From NCBI GenBank assembly GCA_937905985.1, contig CALCWC010000088.1, positions 37,381 to 101,380 of the forward strand: a stretch of 64,000 nt of DNA, in the 5' to 3' direction. Both the position numbers and the translations under genes were made by a program. Positions 25,519 through 34,181 of this stretch are shown piece by piece. Numbering within the stretch: the stretch's first letter is position 1; the number at the start of each line of letters is the position of its first letter. The notes under the pieces were generated by a model that did no database searches, was not told the DNA's origin, and was given only the letters and a program-made list of their open reading frames with translations. Source of the DNA: an uncultured Verrucomicrobiales bacterium (GTDB lineage Bacteria > Verrucomicrobiota > Verrucomicrobiia > Verrucomicrobiales > Akkermansiaceae).

Positions 25519-28500
25519 ATGGCATTCACGCATCTTCACGTACACACGGAATACTCGCTGCTGGACGGCATGATTCACACCAATGACTTGATCGATCGGT
25601 GTGAGGCGCTTGGCATGCACTCGGTGGCCATCACGGACCACGGCAACGTGTTCGCGGCCATCGAGTTCATGGACAACGTGAAGAAGCACAACAAGAAGCT
25701 TCAGAAATGGAACGCGGAGCACCCGAACGAGAAAAAGCCGCTGTTCAAGCCCATCCTGGGGTGCGAGGTGTACCTGGCGCCCACGGATTTGGACGTGAAG
25801 AAGCAAATCCCCGGGCGCAGCAAGTACACGCACCTGGTGCTGCTGTGTGAGAACAACACGGGCTGGGCCAACCTCATCAAGCTGGTGTCCCGCGGCCACC
25901 TGGAGGGCTTTTACTACAAGCCGCGGGTGGACTACGCCACGCTGCGGGAGTTCTCCAAGGGGCTCATCTGCCTCACGGGCTGCATCTCCGGCCCCATGCA
26001 GGAGTGGATACTCAAAGACGACCCCGAGAAGGCGGAGCAGGTACTCTACACCCTGAAGGACATCTACGGCCCCAACAACATCTTTGTGGAGCTGCAGGAC
26101 CACGGGCTGGCGGAAGAGCGCAAGTGTACGCCGGAGCTGGTACGCATAGCCCGCAAGTACGATGTGCCGCTGGTGGTGACCAACGACGCCCACTTCCTGA
26201 ACGCGGAGGACCACGATGCCCACGACATCCTGATATGCGTGGGCACGGGCAACAAGCGGATGGACGCCAACCGCATGCGCTATCCGCAGAGCGTGTACTT
26301 CAAGAGCGAGGAGGAGATGCTGGAACTCTTCCCCGAATACCCGGAGGCCTACGAGAACACCAACATCATTGCCGAGCGCTGCAACACCTCCATCAAGCTG
26401 GACTCCACCTCCACGGAACGCTACCCGGAGTTCGCCACGCCCGACGGCTCGCCGCGCGAGGAATACCTGCGAAACATCTGCTTCCAGGGGCTCAAGGAAC
26501 GCTACCCGGATGCCACACCGGAGCGCTGGGACGAGCTCTCCAAGCGCCTGGACTACGAACTGGGCATCATCAACCAGCTGCGCTTCCCCAGCTACTTCCT
26601 CATCACCGCAGACTTCATCAACTGGGCCAAGGACCACGACATTCCCGTGGGCCCAGGCCGCGGTTCCGCCGCCGGCTCCCTGGTGGCGTACTGCATGAAG
26701 ATCACCAACATCGACCCCTTCAAGTTCAGCCTCATCTTTGAGCGATTCCTCAACCCGGAACGCGTGAGCCCGCCGGATATCGACATCGACTTCTGCCAGA
26801 CTCGCCGCCCGGAGGTCATCGAGTATGTGCGCCAGAAGTACGGCGAGCGAGCCGTCACCCACATCATCACCTACGGCACCATGGGTGCCAAATCCGTGAT
26901 ACGCGACGTGGCGCGCGTGCTGGATATCAGCTATGGAGAATCAGACAAGCTGGCCAAGCTCATCGAGACCGGGCCCAAGGTCAACCTGAAGGACACCTGG
27001 GAGACCAACGAGGAGCTGCGCACCCTGGTGCAGGGCAACCCCACCTACCAGGAAATCTGGGACTACGCCCTCAAGCTGGAGGGAACCGTACGAAACGTGG
27101 GCATGCACGCCGCCGGCGTGGTGATCGGCGACCGCGATTTGGACGACTACGTGGCGCTCACGCGCGACGACCTGAGCAACCCGCAGGGCGAGGTGGTGGC
27201 GCAGTGCGACATGGGCGCCATCTACAACGCGGGCCTGCTGAAGATGGACTTCCTGGGGCTCAAGACGCTGACGGTGATGAAGGACGCGGAGAGCTACGTG
27301 CGCTGGCGCGAACCCGGATTCCGCTATGATGCAGTGGACATCCAGGACGAGGACACGCTGGCGCTGCTCAACCGCGGTGAGACCATGGGCGTGTTCCAGC
27401 TGGAATCCGGCGGCATGGTGGACCTCTGCCAGCGGTACGGCATCAACAATATTGAAGACATCATCGCCCTGCTCGCCCTCTACCGCCCCGGAGCCATGCA
27501 GTTCATCGATGAAATGATTGCCGTGAAGAAGGGCGAGAGGCAGGCGGTGTACGAGCACCCCTTGCTGGAAACCGTCTCCGGCATCACCTACGGCGTAATG
27601 ATCTACCAGGAGCAGGTGCAGGCCGCAGCCAAGCTGCTTGCGGGCTACACGCTCGGCGGTGCAGACCTGCTGCGCCGCGCCATGGGCCACAAGGACCTCG
27701 CGGAAATGGCGGAGCAGCGCAAGCGTTTTGCGGAGGGCTGCTGGGAGAACAACCAGATTGACGAGAAGACCGCCAACGCCATCTTCGACAAAATCGAGAA
27801 GTTCGCCGGGTACGGCTTCAACAAGTCCCACTCTGCGTGTTACGGTCACATCTCCTACTGGACCGCCTATCTCAAGGCGCACTACCCCGTGGAATTCCTC
27901 TGCGGCCTCATGAGCAACGAGTCCACCAACGAGAAGATTGGCGTCTTTATCCAGGAGGCCAACCGCATGGGCATCGAGGTCCTCGGTCCCTGCGTCAACC
28001 ACTCCGCCGTCAAATTCCAGCCGGAAACCATGCCCAACGGCAAGCTCGCCGTACGCTTCGGCCTCGCCTCCGTCAAGTCCATGAGCTCGGAAACCGTCCG
28101 CGTTATTGTGGAGGAGCGCAAGAAGAACGGCCCGTACAAGAGCCTGGAAGACCTCTGCTACCGCATCCCGCCGCAGGTGCTGCGCCGCAACCAGGTGGAG
28201 GTGCTGGTGAAGTGCGGCGCGTTCGATTGGATGCACGTCTCCCGCTCCACGCTCTTCGAGAGCATCGAGCAGTGCATCGGCGGCGCCGCCAGCGTGCACA
28301 AGGACGCAGAGGCCGGCCAAATGTCGCTCTTCGACATGACCGAGACCACCACCTCAGCAACAAGCGAGGTGCCCAATCTGCCGGAGTGGCCCAAGGAGCA
28401 GCGTCTGGCAGATGAAAAGGAATTCACCGGAGCCTACTTCACCGGCCACCCGCTGGATGCCATGCGCGGCATCATCGACGACCCTCGCTACGTGGCCATC

Positions 28501-29040
28501 GGCACCCTGCCCGACCTCACGCGCGAGGACATCAACCGCGTGCGGGATATGGCCGGCATGCTGCGCGGCGTCACTTTCAAGATGACCAAGAAGGAGCCAC
28601 CCACCAAGTTCGCCGTCATCACCGTGGAAGACTTCACCGGCAGCACGGAAGCCCTGGTGTGGGGGGAAGCCTTCAAAAAGGCCATGGACCAGGAGGGGCT
28701 GCTGCAGGTGGGCAATTTCGTGCGCTTCCGCGCCCGCATCTCGGAGGACGACCGCACGGGAGGCAAGAAGGTTTCCGTGAACTCCATGGAGCCCCTGCCC
28801 ACCTCGCGCCGCGGAGGCGGGCAAGGAGGGCGCCACTATGAGGTCACACTCAATACCGCACGGCATGACGCGGGCGACCTGCAGCTGGTGGCGGAGATCC
28901 TGCAGCGCCACCCGGGCAAGGTGCCGGTGTACGTGAACTTCCGCAACTCGCTTGGCAACCGCGCGTGCATTGAGCTGGGTGAGCGCTTCTGCGTGACCCC
29001 GAGCGAAAAGCTGGACGAAGAACTTTCCCTTTACAGCTAA
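25519..29040 (+). CDS. dnaE: DNA polymerase III subunit alpha
   Basis: A 1,173-residue C-family replicative polymerase. The N-terminal PHP domain starts HLHVHTEYSLLDG. The polymerase core contains GPGRGSAAGSLVAY and the catalytic pair in PDIDIDF (Asp420, 422, 424). Further on are the helix-hairpin-helix region and an OB domain, and the length matches E. coli DnaE (1,160). The stop overlaps the start of the serpin-like gene by one base. Confidence 0.97.
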   Translation: MAFTHLHVHTEYSLLDGMIHTNDLIDRCEALGMHSVAITDHGNVFAAIEFMDNVKKHNKKLQKWNAEHPNEKKPLFKPILGCEVYLAPTDLDVKKQIPGRSKYTHLVLLCENNTGWANLIKLVSRGHLEGFYYKPRVDYATLREFSKGLICLTGCISGPMQEWILKDDPEKAEQVLYTLKDIYGPNNIFVELQDHGLAEERKCTPELVRIARKYDVPLVVTNDAHFLNAEDHDAHDILICVGTGNKRMDANRMRYPQSVYFKSEEEMLELFPEYPEAYENTNIIAERCNTSIKLDSTSTERYPEFATPDGSPREEYLRNICFQGLKERYPDATPERWDELSKRLDYELGIINQLRFPSYFLITADFINWAKDHDIPVGPGRGSAAGSLVAYCMKITNIDPFKFSLIFERFLNPERVSPPDIDIDFCQTRRPEVIEYVRQKYGERAVTHIITYGTMGAKSVIRDVARVLDISYGESDKLAKLIETGPKVNLKDTWETNEELRTLVQGNPTYQEIWDYALKLEGTVRNVGMHAAGVVIGDRDLDDYVALTRDDLSNPQGEVVAQCDMGAIYNAGLLKMDFLGLKTLTVMKDAESYVRWREPGFRYDAVDIQDEDTLALLNRGETMGVFQLESGGMVDLCQRYGINNIEDIIALLALYRPGAMQFIDEMIAVKKGERQAVYEHPLLETVSGITYGVMIYQEQVQAAAKLLAGYTLGGADLLRRAMGHKDLAEMAEQRKRFAEGCWENNQIDEKTANAIFDKIEKFAGYGFNKSHSACYGHISYWTAYLKAHYPVEFLCGLMSNESTNEKIGVFIQEANRMGIEVLGPCVNHSAVKFQPETMPNGKLAVRFGLASVKSMSSETVRVIVEERKKNGPYKSLEDLCYRIPPQVLRRNQVEVLVKCGAFDWMHVSRSTLFESIEQCIGGAASVHKDAEAGQMSLFDMTETTTSATSEVPNLPEWPKEQRLADEKEFTGAYFTGHPLDAMRGIIDDPRYVAIGTLPDLTREDINRVRDMAGMLRGVTFKMTKKEPPTKFAVITVEDFTGSTEALVWGEAFKKAMDQEGLLQVGNFVRFRARISEDDRTGGKKVSVNSMEPLPTSRRGGGQGGRHYEVTLNTARHDAGDLQLVAEILQRHPGKVPVYVNFRNSLGNRACIELGERFCVTPSEKLDEELSLYS

Positions 29041-30200
29041 TGCCCAGATTCATTGTCAGACTTGTTGTGGGACTCGGCATCATTGGGGTGATGCTGGTGG
29101 TGCTTCTCGGGCCCTCTATCTGGACTCGCCTGCACCCTGAAGAGGAAAAGAGGGAGCAGGCGGGCGTGGTGACAGATGCCTTCTCCATTCAACTCTTCCA
29201 TGCCATGCTGGACACCGGCACGGAAAACCCCACCATTGCCCCCCTGCCCCTCACCGACATGCTGCTGCACCTGCGTGAGATCAGCGCAGGAGACACCCGC
29301 CGTGAGCTGGAACAACTGCAACTCTCCGAAGGTGCGGACCCGCAGGCATCGCCCCTGCCGTACGGCTGCCTGGTGGCAGTGGACCGCAACTTGCCCACGG
29401 GTTTCCTGCGCACACCGTTGGTGACAAGACTGCCCCTCAAGGAAAACGTACCTCAATCCCTGAGCATCTTCAACGGCATGCTCTGCCGCGCCTCCAACGA
29501 CCCCAACGGGCAGGTGGCAGACAGCACCGTGCTGAATTCCGACACGCAAATGCTCGCCGCATCCGCAGCCAATTATGCCCCGGAATGGGAACGCCCCTTC
29601 CAACCTGCCGACACGTTGCGCGAGGCGGATTTCTACAATGCAGACGGCGGGCTGCCTCATGTGGACCTGATGCGCAGCCGCGCGCCGCTGCGCAGCGCAC
29701 GCGCGGAGGACGGCAGTTGGGAAGCCGTGGCACTGCCGTTCAAGAAAGTACAGAGAGGCACGCCCGTGTTTCTCGTGGCCATAGTGCCTGCGGGCAACGC
29801 GCGAGAATTTGCGAAGGCGCTCACTCCGGCCATGCTCAGCAATATCCGCGCTGCGCTTGGCGCAGCCGCGCTGCAAGACACCACGCTGGAAATGCCCGCC
29901 ATCAACGTGAACATCCCCACCCGCGACATTGCCGGTTTGATGAAACTCATGGGCATACAGGCGGCATTCGATGCTCAAAAAGCGGATTTCTCTCCCATCA
30001 CCCCGCAGAAAATCAAGGTGGACGCCCTGCTGGACAAGGAGCGAATCTGCCTGTCAGCAGGGGGCCGCCGCACCACGCCGGATGCCAACGTGGACTACGG
30101 GGAGAAGCGCATCTCCCTCAACAAACCTTTCATCTGGGTGGTATGCGACCTCTCCTCCCCCATGCCCCCGCACTTCATTGGGCTCATGGAAAACCTCTAA
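29040..30200 (+). CDS. Membrane-anchored serpin-like protein
   Basis: A 386-residue protein with an N-terminal membrane segment (about 6-26). The body resembles the serpin fold: FSIQLFHAMLD with the APLPLTDMLLHL helix (serpin FSPLSI-type), WERPFQPADT ... FYNADGGLPHVDLM, and LPAINV-like MPAINVNIPTRDIAGLMKLM followed by GIQAAFDAQKADFSPI. The hinge and reactive-loop part (AGGRRTTPDANVDYGE) is short and lacks the small-residue hinge of inhibitory serpins, so protease inhibition is doubtful. It overlaps the dnaE stop by one base and is probably co-expressed. Assignment rests on visual similarity. Confidence 0.55.
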   Translation: MPRFIVRLVVGLGIIGVMLVVLLGPSIWTRLHPEEEKREQAGVVTDAFSIQLFHAMLDTGTENPTIAPLPLTDMLLHLREISAGDTRRELEQLQLSEGADPQASPLPYGCLVAVDRNLPTGFLRTPLVTRLPLKENVPQSLSIFNGMLCRASNDPNGQVADSTVLNSDTQMLAASAANYAPEWERPFQPADTLREADFYNADGGLPHVDLMRSRAPLRSARAEDGSWEAVALPFKKVQRGTPVFLVAIVPAGNAREFAKALTPAMLSNIRAALGAAALQDTTLEMPAINVNIPTRDIAGLMKLMGIQAAFDAQKADFSPITPQKIKVDALLDKERICLSAGGRRTTPDANVDYGEKRISLNKPFIWVVCDLSSPMPPHFIGLMENL

Positions 30201-30224
30201 CGCACTTAAAAGGAACTGGTAACC

Positions 30225-30464
30225 ATGGACATGAGGAACATCTCCCGCTTCACGTATGAGAACAGCACCTTCCAGGGCTGGCGGCTCTCCCTGCGGCGGC
30301 AAGGGTACCAGTTCACCGCCTACTTTGCGGATGCGGAATACGGAGGGGAGGAACCCGCACGCCAGGCGGTGCTGGAGGCGAGAGAGCGCCTCTTCGCCGA
30401 ACTGGCCGCCCATCCCGACACCCCCAAGGCCGTGCTCAAATCCTTTCAAGGCAAAGCTGAGTAG
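30225..30464 (+). CDS. AP2/ERF-like mini-protein
   Basis: A 79-residue protein whose central part (TFQGWRLSLRRQGYQFTAYFADAEYGGEEPAR) resembles the three-strand plus helix AP2-type DNA-binding domain found in plant factors and some phage or bacterial proteins; the GW...R...F.D..YGG pattern is seen. It is basic and cytoplasmic. It follows the serpin-like gene by 24 bases. DNA binding is inferred from resemblance only. Confidence 0.5.
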   Translation: MDMRNISRFTYENSTFQGWRLSLRRQGYQFTAYFADAEYGGEEPARQAVLEARERLFAELAAHPDTPKAVLKSFQGKAE

Positions 30465-30475
30465 CGAGAAATCCG

Positions 30476-31195
30476 CTATACCAGCTCCCGCAGGGCGTTC
30501 ACAGATATTCCGGGAACGGTAATTAATGTGCCGTCCGCTCGGCGGAGGATGGGCGAACCGTCCGCCTTGACCCCATCAAAGAACCCGCAAACACGGGAGT
30601 CGTCGGTAATGGCGACCACAGGAAGGGATGCTCCCCAAACAGGCTGCAGCATGGATAGCAGGGCGTCTGCACCATGCTCAACGAATATATCGAAGGTTTC
30701 TGCCAGCGCATCCACAACCAGATTGCGCAGCTGCGGCAATGGAGGGCATCCCGGAACCAGGTCCGCCAGGCGAACGGGCACATCCGTGGTACGGCCGTGC
30801 AGGGAGACTACGCTGTTGAAGACGTTCATGCCAATGCCTACCGATGCCAGGTCAGGAGCGGAGCGCTCTACAAGAATACCCGCGAGCTTGCCGCGGCGCA
30901 CCATGAGGTCGTTGGGCCAGCGCAGGCGCAGCCCCGGAATGCCAAACGGAGCGAGCGCGCGATGGAGCGCAGCCCCGGCCACAAGGGGCAGCAACCCCCA
31001 CGGGCGGTCGCCCAGCAAAGGCAGGTTGCAGCTCATCCACAGGCCGCCCGCCTCCCCGAACCATGTGCGGTTGAAGCGCCCGCGTCCGTTGGTTTGCCGC
31101 GCGGTGGCAACGATGGTCCAGGCGGAAAGCCTTCGGGCTGCCGTGAACGTGGAATCACATTCCTCAAGCTCCACCAACTGCCAAGTGTGTTTCAT
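30476..31195 (-). CDS. birA: Biotin-[acetyl-CoA-carboxylase] ligase
   Basis: A 239-residue class I ligase without the N-terminal DNA-binding domain. It has the biotinyl-AMP loop NGRGRFNRTWFGE and the core RWPNDLMVRRGKLAGILVE, then a short C-terminal SH3-like part. It attaches biotin to carrier proteins. It starts 11 bases after the ankyrin lipoprotein gene on the same strand, so it is likely part of that operon. Confidence 0.93.
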   Translation of the reverse strand: MKHTWQLVELEECDSTFTAARRLSAWTIVATARQTNGRGRFNRTWFGEAGGLWMSCNLPLLGDRPWGLLPLVAGAALHRALAPFGIPGLRLRWPNDLMVRRGKLAGILVERSAPDLASVGIGMNVFNSVVSLHGRTTDVPVRLADLVPGCPPLPQLRNLVVDALAETFDIFVEHGADALLSMLQPVWGASLPVVAITDDSRVCGFFDGVKADGSPILRRADGTLITVPGISVNALRELV

Positions 31196-31206
31196 GAAAG
31201 TTTTGC

Positions 31207-32808
31207 CTATTTGGTGACACCTGCATTCTCCATCACCCGCAGCACGGCATCCTGCCCGCGGACGGCCGCCAGATGTCGTGCGGTCTCACCCAGGACGCTT
31301 TTCACATGGGGATCTGCACCGGCATTCAACAAGAATTCCACCACATCGGGCCGCCCCAGCGCGGCGGCGTGCATCAACGGTGTCCAGCCGCTTTCATCCT
31401 TGGCGTTCACGGGAGACTTGCACTCTTCCAACAAATAGCGCACGGTATCCAAATGGCCCAGCCCCGCGGCAATGTGCAACGGGGTGCTCTTCAGCGCGGT
31501 CTTGCACAACAAATCCGCGCCGTGGCTCTTTAAATGGGTGAGCGTGGTAGGCGAACCTGCGGATGCGGCGCAATGCGCGACGGTCCACCCGTTCTCATCC
31601 GCCTGGGTCATGTCCGCTCCCGCATTAAGCAGGATTTCCACCACGCGGTAATGCCCGTAGGCGGCTGCCACCATAAGCGGGGTCCAGCCGTACGAATCCT
31701 TCATCTCCAGGGAGGCTCCGTGGGCAATAAGCAATTCAGCCATTTCGGCGTGGCCGCAAGTGGCAGCGACCAAGAGAGCCGTAACACCCTCCTGGTTGAC
31801 CTCATTCACGTTCCCGCCATGTTCCAGCACAAACTGGACTACATTCGTATGGCGGTGACCCGCCGCCAGCAGCATGGGTGTCCACCCGCCAAACGTGCTC
31901 TCCCCCAGGCTAGCTCCGTGGTCCAGCAGCAGCTTGACCGCTTCCAAGCGCCCCTCCAGCGCGGCAAACAGCAGCGGGGTCATCCCCACGTTGTCATGCA
32001 CAGCCACATTCGCCCCGGCATCCAGCAAAACCTTCATGGTGCCGATATGCCCGGCGGCAGAGGCGATCAAGAGCGGGGTCATGCCGTTGTCATTGTGGAC
32101 ATCCAGCTCTGCCTCCGGGTGGTTTTGCAGGTAGCGCTTAAGGGAATCGGTGCGGCCGTCGCGCGCTATGTCCAGCAGCAGGATGGTCTCATGGGGATAG
32201 GCTCCCAGACGGCGCAAATCCTGCACCAGGTCGTGCAGTTTCTCCTCCAGCGCTACATCGAGGGCGTTCTGCCCCCCATGGTTACCCGCATGAACATTTG
32301 CTCCGGCATCCAGCAGGGCGTGGGCACATTCCTCGCGATGCATGCCAATGGCAAGCAAAAGCGGCGTTTCCCCCTTATTGTTGGCAGTCTCTATGGATTC
32401 CGGCGCTGCGGCCAGCAACGCTTTCATGCCACCCAGGTTGCCGCTGCTGGCGGCACAGTGGAGGGCTGTCCAGCCCGCATCATCCGCATGGTAGGGATTG
32501 GCTCCGCGCTGCAACAGCAGGCCCACCACGGCGGCAGTGTCCTGCTGGGCCGCCCACATCAGGGCCGTGAGGCCATTCTCGTCAATGGCCTCAATGTTGG
32601 CACCGTTGTCAAGGGCCTGGGCCACACCGCCGGCGTTTGCGTGGGCGGCGTGGTAGATGAGGGCCTGGTCCGGCGTGAGATGGGCGGCGGCATTCTCCCG
32701 AGCTTGGGGGGGCTGAGCGTCTTCCCCGTCGTTGCGGCACGCAGAGGGAAGGCAGACCGCCGCCGCCATCAGCAGCGGCAGGATTCCTGCTCTGGAGCAG
32801 ACCTTCAT
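31207..32808 (-). CDS. Ankyrin-repeat lipoprotein
   Basis: A 533-residue predicted lipoprotein (lipobox LPSAC) with about 14 ankyrin repeats from residue 40 to the end, seen as repeated GWTPLM-AA and GADP/N patterns (for example GWTPLMHAAALGRPDVVEFLLNAGADP). Ankyrin repeats bind proteins; in host-associated bacteria such proteins may act as effectors or scaffolds. No catalytic domain is seen. It lies between carboxynorspermidine synthase (19 bases upstream) and birA. Confidence 0.9.
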   Translation of the reverse strand: MKVCSRAGILPLLMAAAVCLPSACRNDGEDAQPPQARENAAAHLTPDQALIYHAAHANAGGVAQALDNGANIEAIDENGLTALMWAAQQDTAAVVGLLLQRGANPYHADDAGWTALHCAASSGNLGGMKALLAAAPESIETANNKGETPLLLAIGMHREECAHALLDAGANVHAGNHGGQNALDVALEEKLHDLVQDLRRLGAYPHETILLLDIARDGRTDSLKRYLQNHPEAELDVHNDNGMTPLLIASAAGHIGTMKVLLDAGANVAVHDNVGMTPLLFAALEGRLEAVKLLLDHGASLGESTFGGWTPMLLAAGHRHTNVVQFVLEHGGNVNEVNQEGVTALLVAATCGHAEMAELLIAHGASLEMKDSYGWTPLMVAAAYGHYRVVEILLNAGADMTQADENGWTVAHCAASAGSPTTLTHLKSHGADLLCKTALKSTPLHIAAGLGHLDTVRYLLEECKSPVNAKDESGWTPLMHAAALGRPDVVEFLLNAGADPHVKSVLGETARHLAAVRGQDAVLRVMENAGVTK

Positions 32809-32827
32809 CTTGCGGGGCCGGATGGTT

Positions 32828-34057
32828 TTATCCGAGCGGGACCGACAAGCTTTCCGCCTGCTCTCGCGTAAGTTCCACGCACTGCCAGGGCAAGCCGTAC
32901 TTGTTGAGGGCATCCATGAAGGGATCGGGGTCGTTCTGTTCCATGTTGAAGACCCCCTTTCCTCCCCATACGCCGGAGAGGATGAGACGGCCGCCAATGG
33001 CGGCAGGCACGCCGGTGGTGTAGGAGACGGCCTGAGAGCCAACCTCCTTGAAGCACTCCTCGTGGTCGCAGATATTGTAGATGTAGACGGCCTTGTACTT
33101 GCCGTCCTTCTTGCCCTGGATGATGCATCCGATGCAGGTGCGGCCGTGGGTGGTCTTGCCGAGGTCGCCGGGGTTGGGCAGCACGGCCTTCAGGAACTGC
33201 AGGGGCACAATCTCCACACCCTTGTACATAACGGGCTCAATGCTGGTCATGCCGACGTTTTTGAGCACGGTGAGGTGGTTGATGTAGTTGGGGGAGAAGC
33301 TCATCCAGAACTGGGCGCGCTTGATGGTGGGAATATGCTTCACCAGGGATTCCATCTCCTCATGGTACATGCGGTAGATTTCATACGTGCCCACGCCCTG
33401 GGGGCAGGCGAAGGGCTGGTGCATGCTCATGGGCGGGGTCTCTTGGAAATCACCGTTCTCCCAGTGGCGGCAGGGCGCGGAAACCTCGCGGATGTTGATT
33501 TCCGGGTTGAAGTTGGTGGCGAAGGCCTGGCCATGGTCGCCGCCGTTCACATCCACGATGTCCAGGTACTCGATTTCGTCGAAATGGTGCTTGAGAGCCC
33601 AGGCGGTGTACACGTTGGTCACACCGGGGTCGAACCCGGAGCCCATGAGGGCGTACAAGCCGGCCTCCTTGAAGCGGTCGTGGTATGCCCACTGCCACTT
33701 GTACTCGAACTTCGCCACGTCGCGCGGCTCGTAGTTGGCCGTATCCTCGTAATGGCAGCCAGCCTCCAGACATGCGTCCATCAGCGGCAGGTCCTGGTAC
33801 GGCAGGGCCACGTTCAGCACCAAATCAGGCTTGATTTCCTTCAGCAGCGCCACCGTGGCGGCAACGTCGTCCGCATCCACCGCGTGCGTGGTGATGCTCA
33901 CGCCCGAACGCGCCAAGACGTCTGCGGCAATCGCGTCGCACTTGCTTTTGGTGCGGGATGCCAAGTGAATTTCCTTGTAAACGTCCGCCATCTGGGCGCA
34001 CTTGTGAGCCACCACGTGGCCCACGCCTCCTGCTCCGATGATGAGTACCTTGTTCAT
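32828..34057 (-). CDS. Carboxynorspermidine synthase (saccharopine dehydrogenase family)
   Basis: A 409-residue NAD(P)-dependent enzyme with the N-terminal motif VLIIGAGGVGHVVAHKCAQM and the family core DTANYEPRDVAKFEYKWQWAY and GFDPGVTNVYTAW. It matches the carboxynorspermidine synthase (CANSDH) branch that makes carboxyspermidine from putrescine and aspartate semialdehyde, as known in gut bacteria. First gene of an operon with the ankyrin lipoprotein and birA. Confidence 0.82.
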   Translation of the reverse strand: MNKVLIIGAGGVGHVVAHKCAQMADVYKEIHLASRTKSKCDAIAADVLARSGVSITTHAVDADDVAATVALLKEIKPDLVLNVALPYQDLPLMDACLEAGCHYEDTANYEPRDVAKFEYKWQWAYHDRFKEAGLYALMGSGFDPGVTNVYTAWALKHHFDEIEYLDIVDVNGGDHGQAFATNFNPEINIREVSAPCRHWENGDFQETPPMSMHQPFACPQGVGTYEIYRMYHEEMESLVKHIPTIKRAQFWMSFSPNYINHLTVLKNVGMTSIEPVMYKGVEIVPLQFLKAVLPNPGDLGKTTHGRTCIGCIIQGKKDGKYKAVYIYNICDHEECFKEVGSQAVSYTTGVPAAIGGRLILSGVWGGKGVFNMEQNDPDPFMDALNKYGLPWQCVELTREQAESLSVPLG

Positions 34058-34065
34058 GTGCGTAG

Positions 34066-34094
34066 AGGATGCACGAAAAACGCCCTCGCGTCAA
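34066..34094 (-). promoter_or_regulatory. Promoter of the carboxynorspermidine synthase operon
   Basis: Minus strand TTGACG (34094-34089), 17-bp spacer, CATCCT (34071-34066), 8 bp to the ATG at 34057. The -10 box is weak. Confidence 0.4.
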
Positions 34095-34143
34095 GGATAA
34101 TCCACCACAACTCCATCTTCAATGCTGCGGGCGCGGATTAGGC

Positions 34144-34171
34144 TTGCAATGCGCGCCGCGCGCGGTAGAAT
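34144..34171 (+). promoter_or_regulatory. glyS promoter
   Basis: TTGCAA (34144-34149), 16-bp spacer, TAGAAT (34166-34171), 10 bp to the ATG at 34182. Confidence 0.6.
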
Positions 34172-34181
34172 AGGCGCCGTT

